Below the pieces are notes generated by a model that was given only the letters and a program-made list of their open reading frames with translations, searched no databases and was not told the origin of the DNA. 6,204 bases of DNA from Acidobacteriota bacterium (GTDB taxonomy: Bacteria; Acidobacteriota; Terriglobia; UBA7540). This document shows, piece by piece, positions 1 through 5,392 of the stretch (its first letter is position 1; every line of letters begins with the position of its first letter). Made by a program: the position numbers and the translations under genes. The stretch covers positions 1 through 6,204 of the forward strand of contig JAJYJL010000545.1 of the NCBI GenBank assembly GCA_021789565.1, read 5' to 3'.

Positions 1-78
1 ATGCTCCTGACAGCCCAGGAGACGGGGCGGGACGGGTTTGAGGAGCCCGGAATGAACGCATCCAGAATGGCGGCCCGC

Positions 79-107
79 GTGACTGGCGTTTCCCATGCCA
101 TTAGTAT
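79..107 (+). promoter_or_regulatory. Possible sigma-70-like promoter for the 170-730 gene
   Basis: A GTGACT hexamer (79-84; 4 of 6 matches to TTGACA) is followed after 17 bases by TAGTAT (102-107; 4 of 6 matches to TATAAT) in a locally AT-rich patch. If used, transcription would begin near 114. That would exclude the ATG at 95 and favour the ATG at 170 as the start of the first gene. Such weak matches are common by chance, so this is only a candidate. The rest of 1-169 shows no recognisable gene. A 6-bp stem with a 6-base loop (CTCCTG 4-9 with CAGGAG 16-21) lies at the left edge but has no T-tract, so I do not call it a terminator. Confidence 0.25.
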
Positions 108-169
108 ATACACGGTTCACACGAACGCTCTCTCATCGGAACCTCTTTCGAGACCAGATTAGAATCACC

Positions 170-730
170 ATGCAAGTTTCAAGCCGTGGAGCCGCCGAGG
201 TTGGTCAAACCAGAGGGTTAAATCAAAAGACTGCAGATGCCTACCTCATGGAGATAGAGGACTATATGAGGGAAATCCGCAGACAAAGGAGAGGGAAGAA
301 TGTGTTCTTCGGACTCGCCATCTGCTTCTTGGTTGTCTTTGGCGGGCTGAGCATTTACTACTCTGGGATGCTGGACAACAAGAGTTCCGCTTACCGCTCC
401 CTCCAAGGCCAGTACAACTTCCTCTCATCGAACTTCGCCTATCAGCGCGGACAACTGAACGAGCTACAACAGGAGATGAGCAACGTGCTGAACTACTACG
501 ACCAGCAGCGAGTCATCTATCAGAGCCCCGGCGCCAACGTCTCACTCTCGATATGGTCCCGGGACCAGATCATTCCTCCCACCATCAATTACGAAAATCC
601 GGATCCCGAGTGTGATCTGGACTACGTTCCAAACCAGGCCCGCCGGGCGAATGTCAATTGCGCGCTCTCCAATTCTTTCGGATTCGGCGGCACCAACGCG
701 GCGCTGGTCTTAAAGCGCTACTCGGATTAG
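170..730 (+). CDS. Chimeric protein: one-TM coiled-coil protein with a FabF C-terminal tail
   Basis: The product is 186 aa from the ATG at 170. The same frame also has an ATG at 95, but that adds 25 unremarkable residues and would precede the candidate promoter's start site. Neither start has a convincing ribosome binding site. Residues 1-43 are polar and end in a basic stretch ([10 protein letters not shown]). Residues about 44-64 ([19 protein letters not shown]) are one membrane helix. Residues about 73-115 are Gln/Leu/Tyr-rich and probably coiled coil. The positive-inside rule predicts a cytoplasmic N-terminus and an exported C-terminus, an architecture like small FtsL/FtsB-type proteins, though I cannot assign a family. 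From about residue 131 the sequence becomes the end of beta-ketoacyl-ACP synthase [20 protein letters not shown], then CDLDYVPN and [10 protein letters not shown] cytoplasmic enzyme's tail placed outside the membrane makes no functional sense. The reading frame is therefore probably a rearrangement product or an assembly chimera rather than a working fusion. Confidence 0.6.
   Translation: MQVSSRGAAEVGQTRGLNQKTADAYLMEIEDYMREIRRQRRGKNVFFGLAICFLVVFGGLSIYYSGMLDNKSSAYRSLQGQYNFLSSNFAYQRGQLNELQQEMSNVLNYYDQQRVIYQSPGANVSLSIWSRDQIIPPTINYENPDPECDLDYVPNQARRANVNCALSNSFGFGGTNAALVLKRYSD
554..567. repeat. 14-bp perfect palindrome at the fabF junction
   Basis: TGGTCCCGGGACCA reads identically on both strands. 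It covers the exact codons where the coiled-coil part of the upstream protein gives way to FabF sequence (Trp-Ser-Arg-Asp-Gln). It is too tight to form a hairpin with a loop without losing central pairs. It could be a cruciform or a recombination or ligation point, or a chance palindrome. Confidence 0.75.
560..730 (+). pseudogene. fabF: 3' fragment of fabF (beta-ketoacyl-ACP synthase II)
   Basis: The last 56 codons before the TAG at 728-730 match the C-terminus of FabF-type condensing enzymes: the [20 protein letters not shown] block, then the [17 protein letters not shown] block containing the conserved Phe gate region. FabF is normally about 410 aa, and its Cys-His-His catalytic residues all lie upstream of this segment, so the fragment cannot catalyse chain elongation. 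The codons are intact and the native stop is present 53 bases before etfB. This suggests that an intact fabF once lay directly upstream of etfB and that its first seven-eighths were replaced. Homology seems to begin at Arg-Asp-Gln (560-568), though Ser-Leu-Ser-Ile just before it could be a blurred continuation. The identification of the fragment is firm; the cause of the truncation is inference. Confidence 0.85.
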
Positions 731-766
731 CAGGAACAAGCCTGCGCCGGATTAAGGTTTTCTGCC

Positions 767-772
767 GGGAGA
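767..772 (+). promoter_or_regulatory. Ribosome binding site deciding the etfB start
   Basis: GGGAGA lies 11 bases before the ATG at 784. An in-frame ATG at 658 inside the fabF fragment would add 42 residues with no ETF similarity, whereas the protein from 784 begins MKIVVCLKQVP, the standard EtfB N-terminus. The site is slightly farther from the start than ideal. Confidence 0.55.
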
Positions 773-783
773 AATTATCCCTC

Positions 784-1563
784 ATGAAAATTGTTGTCTG
801 CCTCAAACAGGTCCCATCCCGCGACGCCAATCTCAAGCTGAACCGCGACTCGACGTGGATCGAGGAAGCCGACATCGGGTTCGAAGTCAATGAGCCTGAC
901 GTTTACGCGCTGGAAGAAGCCTTGCGGCTGAAAGAAAAGCTGGGAGGCGAAGTCGTCGTCTGCACGCTGGGCCCCGCCCGCGCCAGCCAGGCCATCAAGG
1001 AAGCGCTGGCCAAGGGGGCCGACCGTGCTCTGCACCTGGACGACAATGCTTTTGAAAATCTGGACGCGCACGGCACCGCCCGCGTGCTGGCCGCTGCCAT
1101 CGGCAAAGAAAATCCCGACCTGGTGCTCACCGGGCTTCAGTCAGACGACTTCGGGTTTGCACAAACCGGCGTCATCCTGGCGGAAATGCTGAACCTGCCG
1201 CACTCCACCATCGTCATGGAAATCCAGGCAGAAGGCGACAGGCTGAAGGTGAAGCGCGAACTTGAAGGCGGATGGTTCCAATGGATTGAAATGCCGCTCC
1301 CCGCCGTGCTCACCATTCAGTCAGGCATCAACAAGCCGCGCTATGCCACTTTGAAAGGCATCATGGCGGCGAAAAACAAGCCGCTCCAGAAGCTGGCGGC
1401 GCGGGACCTCGGGCTCGATGCCGAGGCGCTCAAACCGCGCCAGGTGATTTCCCGAGTATACGTTCCGCAGAAAACAGCCCAGACCGAATATATTGAGGGC
1501 AGCCCCAGGGAAATCGCCGAGCGGCTGGTGGACAAATTGAAGAACGAAGCAAGAGTGATCTAG
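784..1563 (+). CDS. etfB: Electron transfer flavoprotein beta subunit
   Basis: This 259-aa protein has the usual family length (about 250-265). It pairs with EtfA to form the soluble FAD-carrying ETF, which accepts electrons from acyl-CoA and other dehydrogenases and passes them to ETF:quinone oxidoreductase or other partners. The N-terminal strand MKIVVCLKQVP opens the nucleotide-binding fold. NPDLVLTGLQSDDFGFAQTG (residues 110-129) is the conserved nucleotide-binding segment. LEGGW (160-164) and LPAVLTIQSGINKPRYATLK (172-191), followed by GIMAAKNKP (192-200), form the highly conserved ETF-beta signature and partner-recognition loop. The C-terminal arm (about 205-259) would wrap around EtfA. 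It starts 53 bases after the fabF fragment and ends 317 bases before etfA, an unusually wide gap for this pair. Whether the ETF is a classical electron carrier or an electron-bifurcating type cannot be settled by reading alone. Confidence 0.96.
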   Translation: MKIVVCLKQVPSRDANLKLNRDSTWIEEADIGFEVNEPDVYALEEALRLKEKLGGEVVVCTLGPARASQAIKEALAKGADRALHLDDNAFENLDAHGTARVLAAAIGKENPDLVLTGLQSDDFGFAQTGVILAEMLNLPHSTIVMEIQAEGDRLKVKRELEGGWFQWIEMPLPAVLTIQSGINKPRYATLKGIMAAKNKPLQKLAARDLGLDAEALKPRQVISRVYVPQKTAQTEYIEGSPREIAERLVDKLKNEARVI

Positions 1564-1642
1564 ACCGGCCTATGCATGAAGCACCCCCCGGCTCGCGGGG
1601 TTGCCGCGATAGACACGGATTTTGCCAAAGTTCACAAGTGTT

Positions 1643-1800
1643 GTGAAAGGGCACGGATTTATCCGTGCCCTACAAGCAGTTCGAAGCAGGTGGCTTTAGC
1701 CACTGAAACTTGCGGTACCATCAGCGTTCCGTTCAGGGGCTGAAGCCCCATAGGATTTTTGAGGTGGTCCGGCGGCACGACTAAAGTCGTGCCCTTTCAC
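1643..1800. repeat. Mirror-symmetric palindrome array, REPIN- or MITE-like
   Basis: The element is bounded by perfect 13-bp inverted repeats, GTGAAAGGGCACG (1643-1655) and its complement CGTGCCCTTTCAC (1788-1800). Inside are four hairpins, each with a four-base loop: 1649-1670 (9-bp stem, loop TTTA), 1690-1703 (5-bp stem GTGGC, loop TTTA), 1736-1749 (5-bp stem GGGGC, loop TGAA) and 1774-1793 (8-bp stem, loop TAAA). Loop orientation flips in the middle. The inner pair also carries inverted flanks: CTGAAAC after hairpin 2 (1703-1709) mirrors GTTCAG before hairpin 3 (1731-1736). The whole is therefore two half-units facing each other. Paired REP sequences mobilised by REP-associated tyrosine transposases (RAYTs) have this inverted-pair architecture. 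That assignment is an inference, since no transposase is in the window and no target-site duplication was evident. Confidence 0.7.
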
Positions 1801-1846
1801 GAAGCCCTAAAGCGTCATCAGCAATCCGACTAGCAGCACATAGATA

Positions 1847-1862
1847 GGTTGGCTACCCAACC
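1847..1862 (+). promoter_or_regulatory. Hairpin directly upstream of the etfA ribosome binding site
   Basis: GGTTGG (1847-1852) can pair with CCAACC (1857-1862) across the loop CTAC. The putative ribosome binding site GGAAAGA (1864-1870) begins two bases later, ten bases before the GTG start at 1881. Close packing of a stem and a weak site can modulate initiation, but a 6-bp stem is modest and no ligand-binding structure is visible. Confidence 0.35.
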
Positions 1863-1880
1863 CGGAAAGAACAAGCAACC

Positions 1881-2873
1881 GTGGCTGAAGAAATTCTCGT
1901 TTACGCAGAAATTCAGGAAGGAAAGCTGGCGCGCCCCACCTGGGAAGCCGTAGCGGCTGCGCAGCAGCTTGCAGGGGAATCAGGCGCAGCTTGCGTTGCC
2001 GTAATTGTTGGCAACAACGTCGGCGCTATTTCCCAGGACCTGGCCGGCGCCGACCTTCAGGAAGTCCTCACCATTGAATCGCCGCAACTTGCTCAGTACA
2101 CGCCGGACGGTTACGTCCTGGCGCTCCGCCAGGTGATTGAGAAGCGTCAGCCCCGCTTTGTGGTCTTCAGCCACACCTACCAGGTTCGCGACTTTGCACC
2201 TCGGCTGGCCGCCTCGCTTGACCGCGGCTTCATCGGCGACTCGCTGGGCTACCGCCGCGATGGCGAGCGGACGATTTTTGTCCGCCAGGTTTTTCAGGGC
2301 AAGTTTTCAGCCGACGTGGAGTTTCGCGGCGAGCCGCCTTACTTCGTTTCATTCCAGTCAGGGGCGTTTCGGGAGGATTCTGTTCAGCGAGGCAGGAGCC
2401 AGGCGAAGGTTACGCCTGTAGAGGTCAGCATTTCTCCGCAAGCCATTCGTACCCGGCCCCAGGAAAAATTCCGGGAGGCCAAACAGGCTGTTGATCTGAG
2501 CCAGGCGGAAATCATCGTGGCTGTCGGGCGCGGCATCAGGAAGCCCGAAAACATGGAGCTGGCGCAAAAACTGGCCGAAGCCCTGGGCGCGGAAATCGGC
2601 GCCTCGCGGCCCATCTGCGACAGCGGCTGGCTGCCCATGGACCGCCAGATTGGAAGCTCCGGGCAAACCGTGGCGCCCAAACTTTACGTTGCCCTGGGTA
2701 TCTCAGGCGCCATCCAGCACCAGGTGGGAATGAAAGGTTCGCGGACCGTGGTGGCCGTCAACAAAGACCGCGAAGCGCCCATCTTTGACATCGCAACCTA
2801 CGGAATCGCAGGCGACCTTTTTGAGGTCGTTCCCCCGCTCATCGAAGAAATCAAGAAAGCGAAATCAGGATAA
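1881..2873 (+). CDS. etfA: Electron transfer flavoprotein alpha subunit
   Basis: This 330-aa protein starts at GTG, preceded by GGAAAGA at 1864-1870. Length is typical of plain EtfA; there is no N-terminal ferredoxin extension. Residues 1-190 form the variable nucleotide-binding-like domain (AEEILVYAE opening, [16 protein letters not shown] at 96-111). The C-terminal FAD-binding domain is very well conserved: VGRGI (215-219), the [10 protein letters not shown] stretch (241-250), QIGSSGQTV (256-264) and [13 protein letters not shown] (268-280), the PROSITE-type ETF-alpha signature. NKDREAPIF (294-302) then [10 protein letters not shown] (307-316) follow. All FAD-contacting motifs are intact, so the subunit should be functional with EtfB. 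Its stop is only 7 bp from the stop of the opposing minus-strand gene. Expression as a unit with etfB is likely by family precedent, but the 317-bp insert makes this less certain than usual. Confidence 0.96.
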   Translation: MAEEILVYAEIQEGKLARPTWEAVAAAQQLAGESGAACVAVIVGNNVGAISQDLAGADLQEVLTIESPQLAQYTPDGYVLALRQVIEKRQPRFVVFSHTYQVRDFAPRLAASLDRGFIGDSLGYRRDGERTIFVRQVFQGKFSADVEFRGEPPYFVSFQSGAFREDSVQRGRSQAKVTPVEVSISPQAIRTRPQEKFREAKQAVDLSQAEIIVAVGRGIRKPENMELAQKLAEALGAEIGASRPICDSGWLPMDRQIGSSGQTVAPKLYVALGISGAIQHQVGMKGSRTVVAVNKDREAPIFDIATYGIAGDLFEVVPPLIEEIKKAKSG

Positions 2874-2880
2874 GCTCCCG

Positions 2881-3381
2881 CTACTTTGCCGGCGCCCACT
2901 CAAAGTCGGCCCATCCGGCTTCAACTACCTTGCAGGCGCCGCAATTGAATTTCTTAAGGGTTTGGGCGCGGCCGGTAATCCGACTGTTGCTGATGGAATC
3001 GAATTCGATTTTAAGGTTCAGATGGCAGGTGTTGGCAACTTTATCGTTCTTCCCTTCCCCCACCACGCAGGGCATGTAAATATCCGAGGTGCCGGCCCAT
3101 TTCGATCCCACTGGCTCACACGCCGTGTGGATGTAGGCGCCGTGCTGTTTCGAAACGGGAGGCAGGTTGACCCATTGCGCGTAAAAGTGGCTCTTGTCCA
3201 TGCGGACAAAATATTCCTTCCCCGTAGTGAGTGACCGCCACAGGTCCGGCATTGGCCCTGCCTGTGCGGCGGCGGAAGACGCCTGCGGAGCCTTCTGGCT
3301 GACCACGCTGGAACAGCTCCAGGCGCCCAGGGCGAGCCCGCAGGCAAGCATGGCAATTCCAATTTTTCGTGCTCGGTTCAA
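2881..3381 (-). CDS. Small exported cysteine-rich protein, possible lipoprotein, function unknown
   Basis: The 166-aa product is read from a TTG codon (3379-3381 on the complement). This start is chosen because a strong GGAGGAG site lies 6 bases upstream and the resulting N-terminus is a good signal peptide: basic MNRARK, then a hydrophobic run (residues 7-21), then Cys23. The sequence before Cys23 (Gly-Ala-Trp-Ser) is a poor lipobox, so either signal peptidase II or I could cleave it. An Ala/Ser/Gln-rich linker (24-42) leads to a compact domain (about 46-166) with five further cysteines, C88, C105, C119, C147 and C150, the last two as CGAC. These could form disulfides in the periplasm; with Cys23 lipidated, five would remain, an odd number. 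I do not recognise the family. It converges tail-to-tail with etfA (7-bp gap, no terminator seen) and seems unrelated to ETF. Confidence 0.75.
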   Translation of the reverse strand: MNRARKIGIAMLACGLALGAWSCSSVVSQKAPQASSAAAQAGPMPDLWRSLTTGKEYFVRMDKSHFYAQWVNLPPVSKQHGAYIHTACEPVGSKWAGTSDIYMPCVVGEGKNDKVANTCHLNLKIEFDSISNSRITGRAQTLKKFNCGACKVVEAGWADFEWAPAK

Positions 3382-3387
3382 TGTCTT

Positions 3388-3394
3388 CTCCTCC
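3388..3394 (-). promoter_or_regulatory. Strong ribosome binding site before a TTG start
   Basis: The complement reads GGAGGAG, six bases before TTG at 3381. It is the best Shine-Dalgarno match in the window and the main reason for accepting TTG instead of the internal ATG at codon 11, which would delete the basic part of the signal peptide. Confidence 0.75.
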
Positions 3395-3561
3395 GTGCTT
3401 CTATCGGCGGATTGGCCCCGTCACTCTAAAATTGTTTTTCCAGACCGTTGCGCTCATAATCCATCCAGTGAACCAACCAATGCGTTGAATTTGGCCACAG
3501 AATCTCTTTGCTTCCGGCCATTTTGCGTCCCAATTTGAATGCTGGGATTCTTGCCATCTGG

Positions 3562-4185
3562 CTATGGTTCCAGGATAAATGCCGTCAGCTTGACGCTGGT
3601 ATCCCACACAGGCTTCAGCTCGATTGTTAACTTTCTCACCTTGAGTCCAGAGCCGCGGAAAAATTCCGCAGTAATCTCAGCCGCTCGTTGAAGAGCTTCA
3701 TGGTACTCAGCCCACCTGCGGAACTGCTCCATATACTTGACGACGCGGCCATCTAGCCCTCGCTGCACGAGCCGTTGGATATTCTCGATGTGGACCATTA
3801 ACATTACGCCAAATCGTTGAGCGCAAGTGAGCGCGGCAACTCCCTTCAGGTCATCTGCCAAAGAGACCATCAAGTTGTGGTCGCGATTGGTAAGAGGATC
3901 AGGCACGATCATCGACTTAAATTCCACCAGCACAACCGGCCGAAGCGAACGGTGGTCTAGGAGAGCCAGATCCACCCTCTTTCGGCAATTTGGGCTTTCC
4001 TCAGATCTAAGGTAATACTCGCGCGCGGCAATCAATTCTGAGCTCTTCTCTTGAAAGTGCCAGGCAATCCTATCGCGCACTGGAAGTTCCAGCTTGGATG
4101 TCAGGGCAAGGTAGGCCAAGGAGGGGTCACCCCCTAGGGCCAACAAACCGGATTCGATTTCCTTTCTGGCTTTAGCTGCCGTCAT
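3562..4185 (-). CDS. Stand-alone PD-(D/E)XK nuclease-like protein
   Basis: The 207-aa protein begins at an ATG (4183-4185 on the complement) with a GAGGAG site 11 bases upstream. Residues 36-60 (VRDRIAWHF... to ...REYYLR) form a helix carrying acidic positions E46, E50 and E56. They precede RVDLALLDHRSLRPVVLVEF (70-89), followed by K90. The Asp72...Glu88-Val-Phe... arrangement places a Glu-x-Lys (E88, K90) on a hydrophobic beta strand after an Asp-bearing strand, the classical PD-(D/E)XK core shared by many restriction and repair nucleases. A helical C-terminal region with Arg/Glu-rich stretches follows (140-180) and ends in a beta-rich tail (183-205). There is no membrane segment, no DNA methyltransferase and no helicase nearby, so this is not a visible restriction-modification pair. 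It is divergent from trpS and 180 bp upstream of the exported-protein gene. Fold assignment is by motif only; activity and target are unknown. Confidence 0.65.
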   Translation of the reverse strand: MTAAKARKEIESGLLALGGDPSLAYLALTSKLELPVRDRIAWHFQEKSSELIAAREYYLRSEESPNCRKRVDLALLDHRSLRPVVLVEFKSMIVPDPLTNRDHNLMVSLADDLKGVAALTCAQRFGVMLMVHIENIQRLVQRGLDGRVVKYMEQFRRWAEYHEALQRAAEITAEFFRGSGLKVRKLTIELKPVWDTSVKLTAFILEP

Positions 4186-4390
4186 GCAAAGACATTCTCC
4201 TCAACCACCCTCGATAAGACAAGTCCTTATTGAAGCACTACGAGCATCGGCCCCGAAACTCGGACACTGCCCAGGCCTTCCGTCCTTCGCGTTTGCGCCA
4301 CCCCTATGTTACGATGAGAAATTGAACTTTAAGCAGGACAGCAGGCAGGTTTCTGCCCTTCTGGGGAACAAATAACAGGGACTCCATCAT
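4186..4390. other. Divergent intergenic region between the nuclease-like gene and trpS
   Basis: This 205-bp stretch must hold promoters for both divergent genes. An AT-rich patch, TATGTTACGAT (4305-4315), could include a -10 element for trpS, but no good -35 sits at the right distance. A small hairpin (GGCAG 4344-4348 with CTGCC 4353-4357) lies in the trpS leader. I see no T-box, no run of Trp codons and no attenuator, so regulation by tryptophan is not supported. AGGGA (4377-4381), nine bases before the ATG, is the trpS ribosome binding site. Confidence 0.5.
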
Positions 4391-5392
4391 ATGGCACACG
4401 CTGAAAACAAACGGCCGCGGGTGCTGAGTGGCATGCGGCCCACTGGCAAGTTGCATCTGGGCAACCTGGTAGGCGCGCTCCAGAACTGGATCAAGCTGCA
4501 GGACCAGTATGACAGCTTCCATTTTGTCGCCGACTGGCACATGCTGACCACCGAATACGCCAACACCGCGGAGCTGCAATCAAACATCCTGGAAATGGTG
4601 ACCGACTGGCTGGCCGTGGGGCTTGACCCTGAAAAGGCAACTTTCTTTGTGCAATCGCGCCTGCCGGAACACGCGGAGCTTTACCTGATTTTCGCCATGG
4701 TGACGCCGCTCGGCTGGCTGGAGCGCGTGCCCACTTACAAGGAACAGCTCGACAACCTGCAGGGACGCGACCTGCACACTTACGGCTTTCTCGGCTACCC
4801 GGTGCTGCAGGCGGCCGACATCCTGATGTACAAAGCCGGCTACGTTCCGGTAGGTGAAGACCAGGTGCCGCACGTGGAACTGACGCGGGAAATCGCGCGG
4901 CGGTTTAACCAGTTTTACGGAGAGGTTTTTCCGGAGCCGCAATCGCTGTTGACGCACAGCCCGCGCCTGCGCGGGACCGACGGACGCAAGATGTCCAAGA
5001 GCTATGGCAACGCCATTTTCCTCTCCGATCCGCCGCAGGTGGTCGATAAGACGGTCCGGGGCATGATGACCGATCCCGCCCGCAAGCGGCGGCACGATCC
5101 CGGTGATCCGGAGAAATGTCCCGTGTTCGACCACCACAAGATTTTTTCGCCGCCGGAAGTGATTGAGCGCATCGACCGCGAATGCAGGACGGCTGAACTC
5201 GGTTGCGTGGACTGCAAAAAAATGATGGCGCATCACCTGAACGAATATCTCGCGCCCATCCAGGAACGGCGCAAAGTTTACGAACGCGACCCGCAGAAGG
5301 TTTGGGACGTGCTGGCCGCCGGCACGGAAAAAGCCCGGCGGGTTGCGCAGGAAACGATGCGTGAGGTGAGGATTGCGACGAAACTGGCGTGA
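4391..5392 (+). CDS. trpS: Tryptophanyl-tRNA synthetase with a probable iron-sulfur site
   Basis: This 333-aa class I synthetase charges tRNA-Trp with tryptophan in the cytoplasm; length is typical of bacterial TrpRS (about 325-350). The HIGH-type signature is PTGKLHLGN (17-25), and the KMSKS loop is GRKMSKSYGNAI (198-209), exactly canonical. GYPVLQAADILMYKA (135-149) and VPVGEDQVPHVELTREIARR (152-171) are the conserved tryptophan- and ATP-pocket segments. A notable feature is four cysteines in the C-terminal half, C243, C265, C272 and C275, spaced C-x21-C-x6-C-x2-C. From memory, Thermotoga maritima TrpRS binds a [4Fe-4S] cluster through C-x22-C-x6-C-x2-C, so this enzyme probably does as well. 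The stop codon directly abuts the scpA start, implying one transcript. It is the only tRNA synthetase here and looks fully functional. Confidence 0.97.
   Translation: MAHAENKRPRVLSGMRPTGKLHLGNLVGALQNWIKLQDQYDSFHFVADWHMLTTEYANTAELQSNILEMVTDWLAVGLDPEKATFFVQSRLPEHAELYLIFAMVTPLGWLERVPTYKEQLDNLQGRDLHTYGFLGYPVLQAADILMYKAGYVPVGEDQVPHVELTREIARRFNQFYGEVFPEPQSLLTHSPRLRGTDGRKMSKSYGNAIFLSDPPQVVDKTVRGMMTDPARKRRHDPGDPEKCPVFDHHKIFSPPEVIERIDRECRTAELGCVDCKKMMAHHLNEYLAPIQERRKVYERDPQKVWDVLAAGTEKARRVAQETMREVRIATKLA

Larger units (their letters stand above)
1564..1880. other. 317-bp non-coding gap between etfB and etfA, hairpin-rich
   Basis: I see no credible coding sequence here. From left to right it holds: a GC hairpin just after etfB (CCCCG 1586-1590 with CGGGG 1596-1600, no T-tract, so at best a weak terminator); a 7-bp hairpin (TTCACAA 1631-1637 with TTGTGAA 1641-1647); the four-hairpin inverted array at 1643-1800; and a hairpin against the etfA ribosome binding site (1847-1862). 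No clear promoter for etfA was found, so read-through from etfB is possible. Confidence 0.8.

Noticed and set aside
1..162. Open frame from the left edge ending at TAG 160-162
   Set aside because: It is short, has no recognisable protein features and no ribosome binding site in view. It could be the tail of an upstream gene but cannot be supported.
658..783. A 42-residue N-terminal extension of EtfB from the ATG at 658
   Set aside because: It overlaps the fabF fragment in another frame, has no ETF similarity, and the standard EtfB N-terminus MKIVVCLKQVP starts at 784 with its own ribosome binding site.
1586..1600. Rho-independent terminator after etfB
   Set aside because: There is a 5-bp GC stem but no following T-tract, so it does not meet the normal criteria.
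2785..3234. Plus-strand frame of 149 codons overlapping the end of etfA and the exported-protein gene
   Set aside because: It starts inside etfA in the wrong frame, has no ribosome binding site and no recognisable motif. The minus-strand gene there has a signal peptide and a strong ribosome binding site.
3426..3557. 43-codon minus-strand frame beginning MARIPAFKLGRK, faintly like an excisionase-type helix-turn-helix end
   Set aside because: The resemblance is only a few residues, there is no ribosome binding site, the tail is Trp-rich and unlike that family, and the frame is short enough to be chance.
4184..4375. 63-codon plus-strand frame just before trpS
   Set aside because: It overlaps the start codon of the divergent nuclease-like gene, lacks a ribosome binding site and has no recognisable features. 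It also has no Trp codons, so it is not a trp leader peptide.
4580..5236. Long minus-strand open frame (218 codons) opposite trpS
   Set aside because: It is the antisense shadow of a highly conserved gene; its sequence shows no domain and such frames are common in GC-rich DNA.
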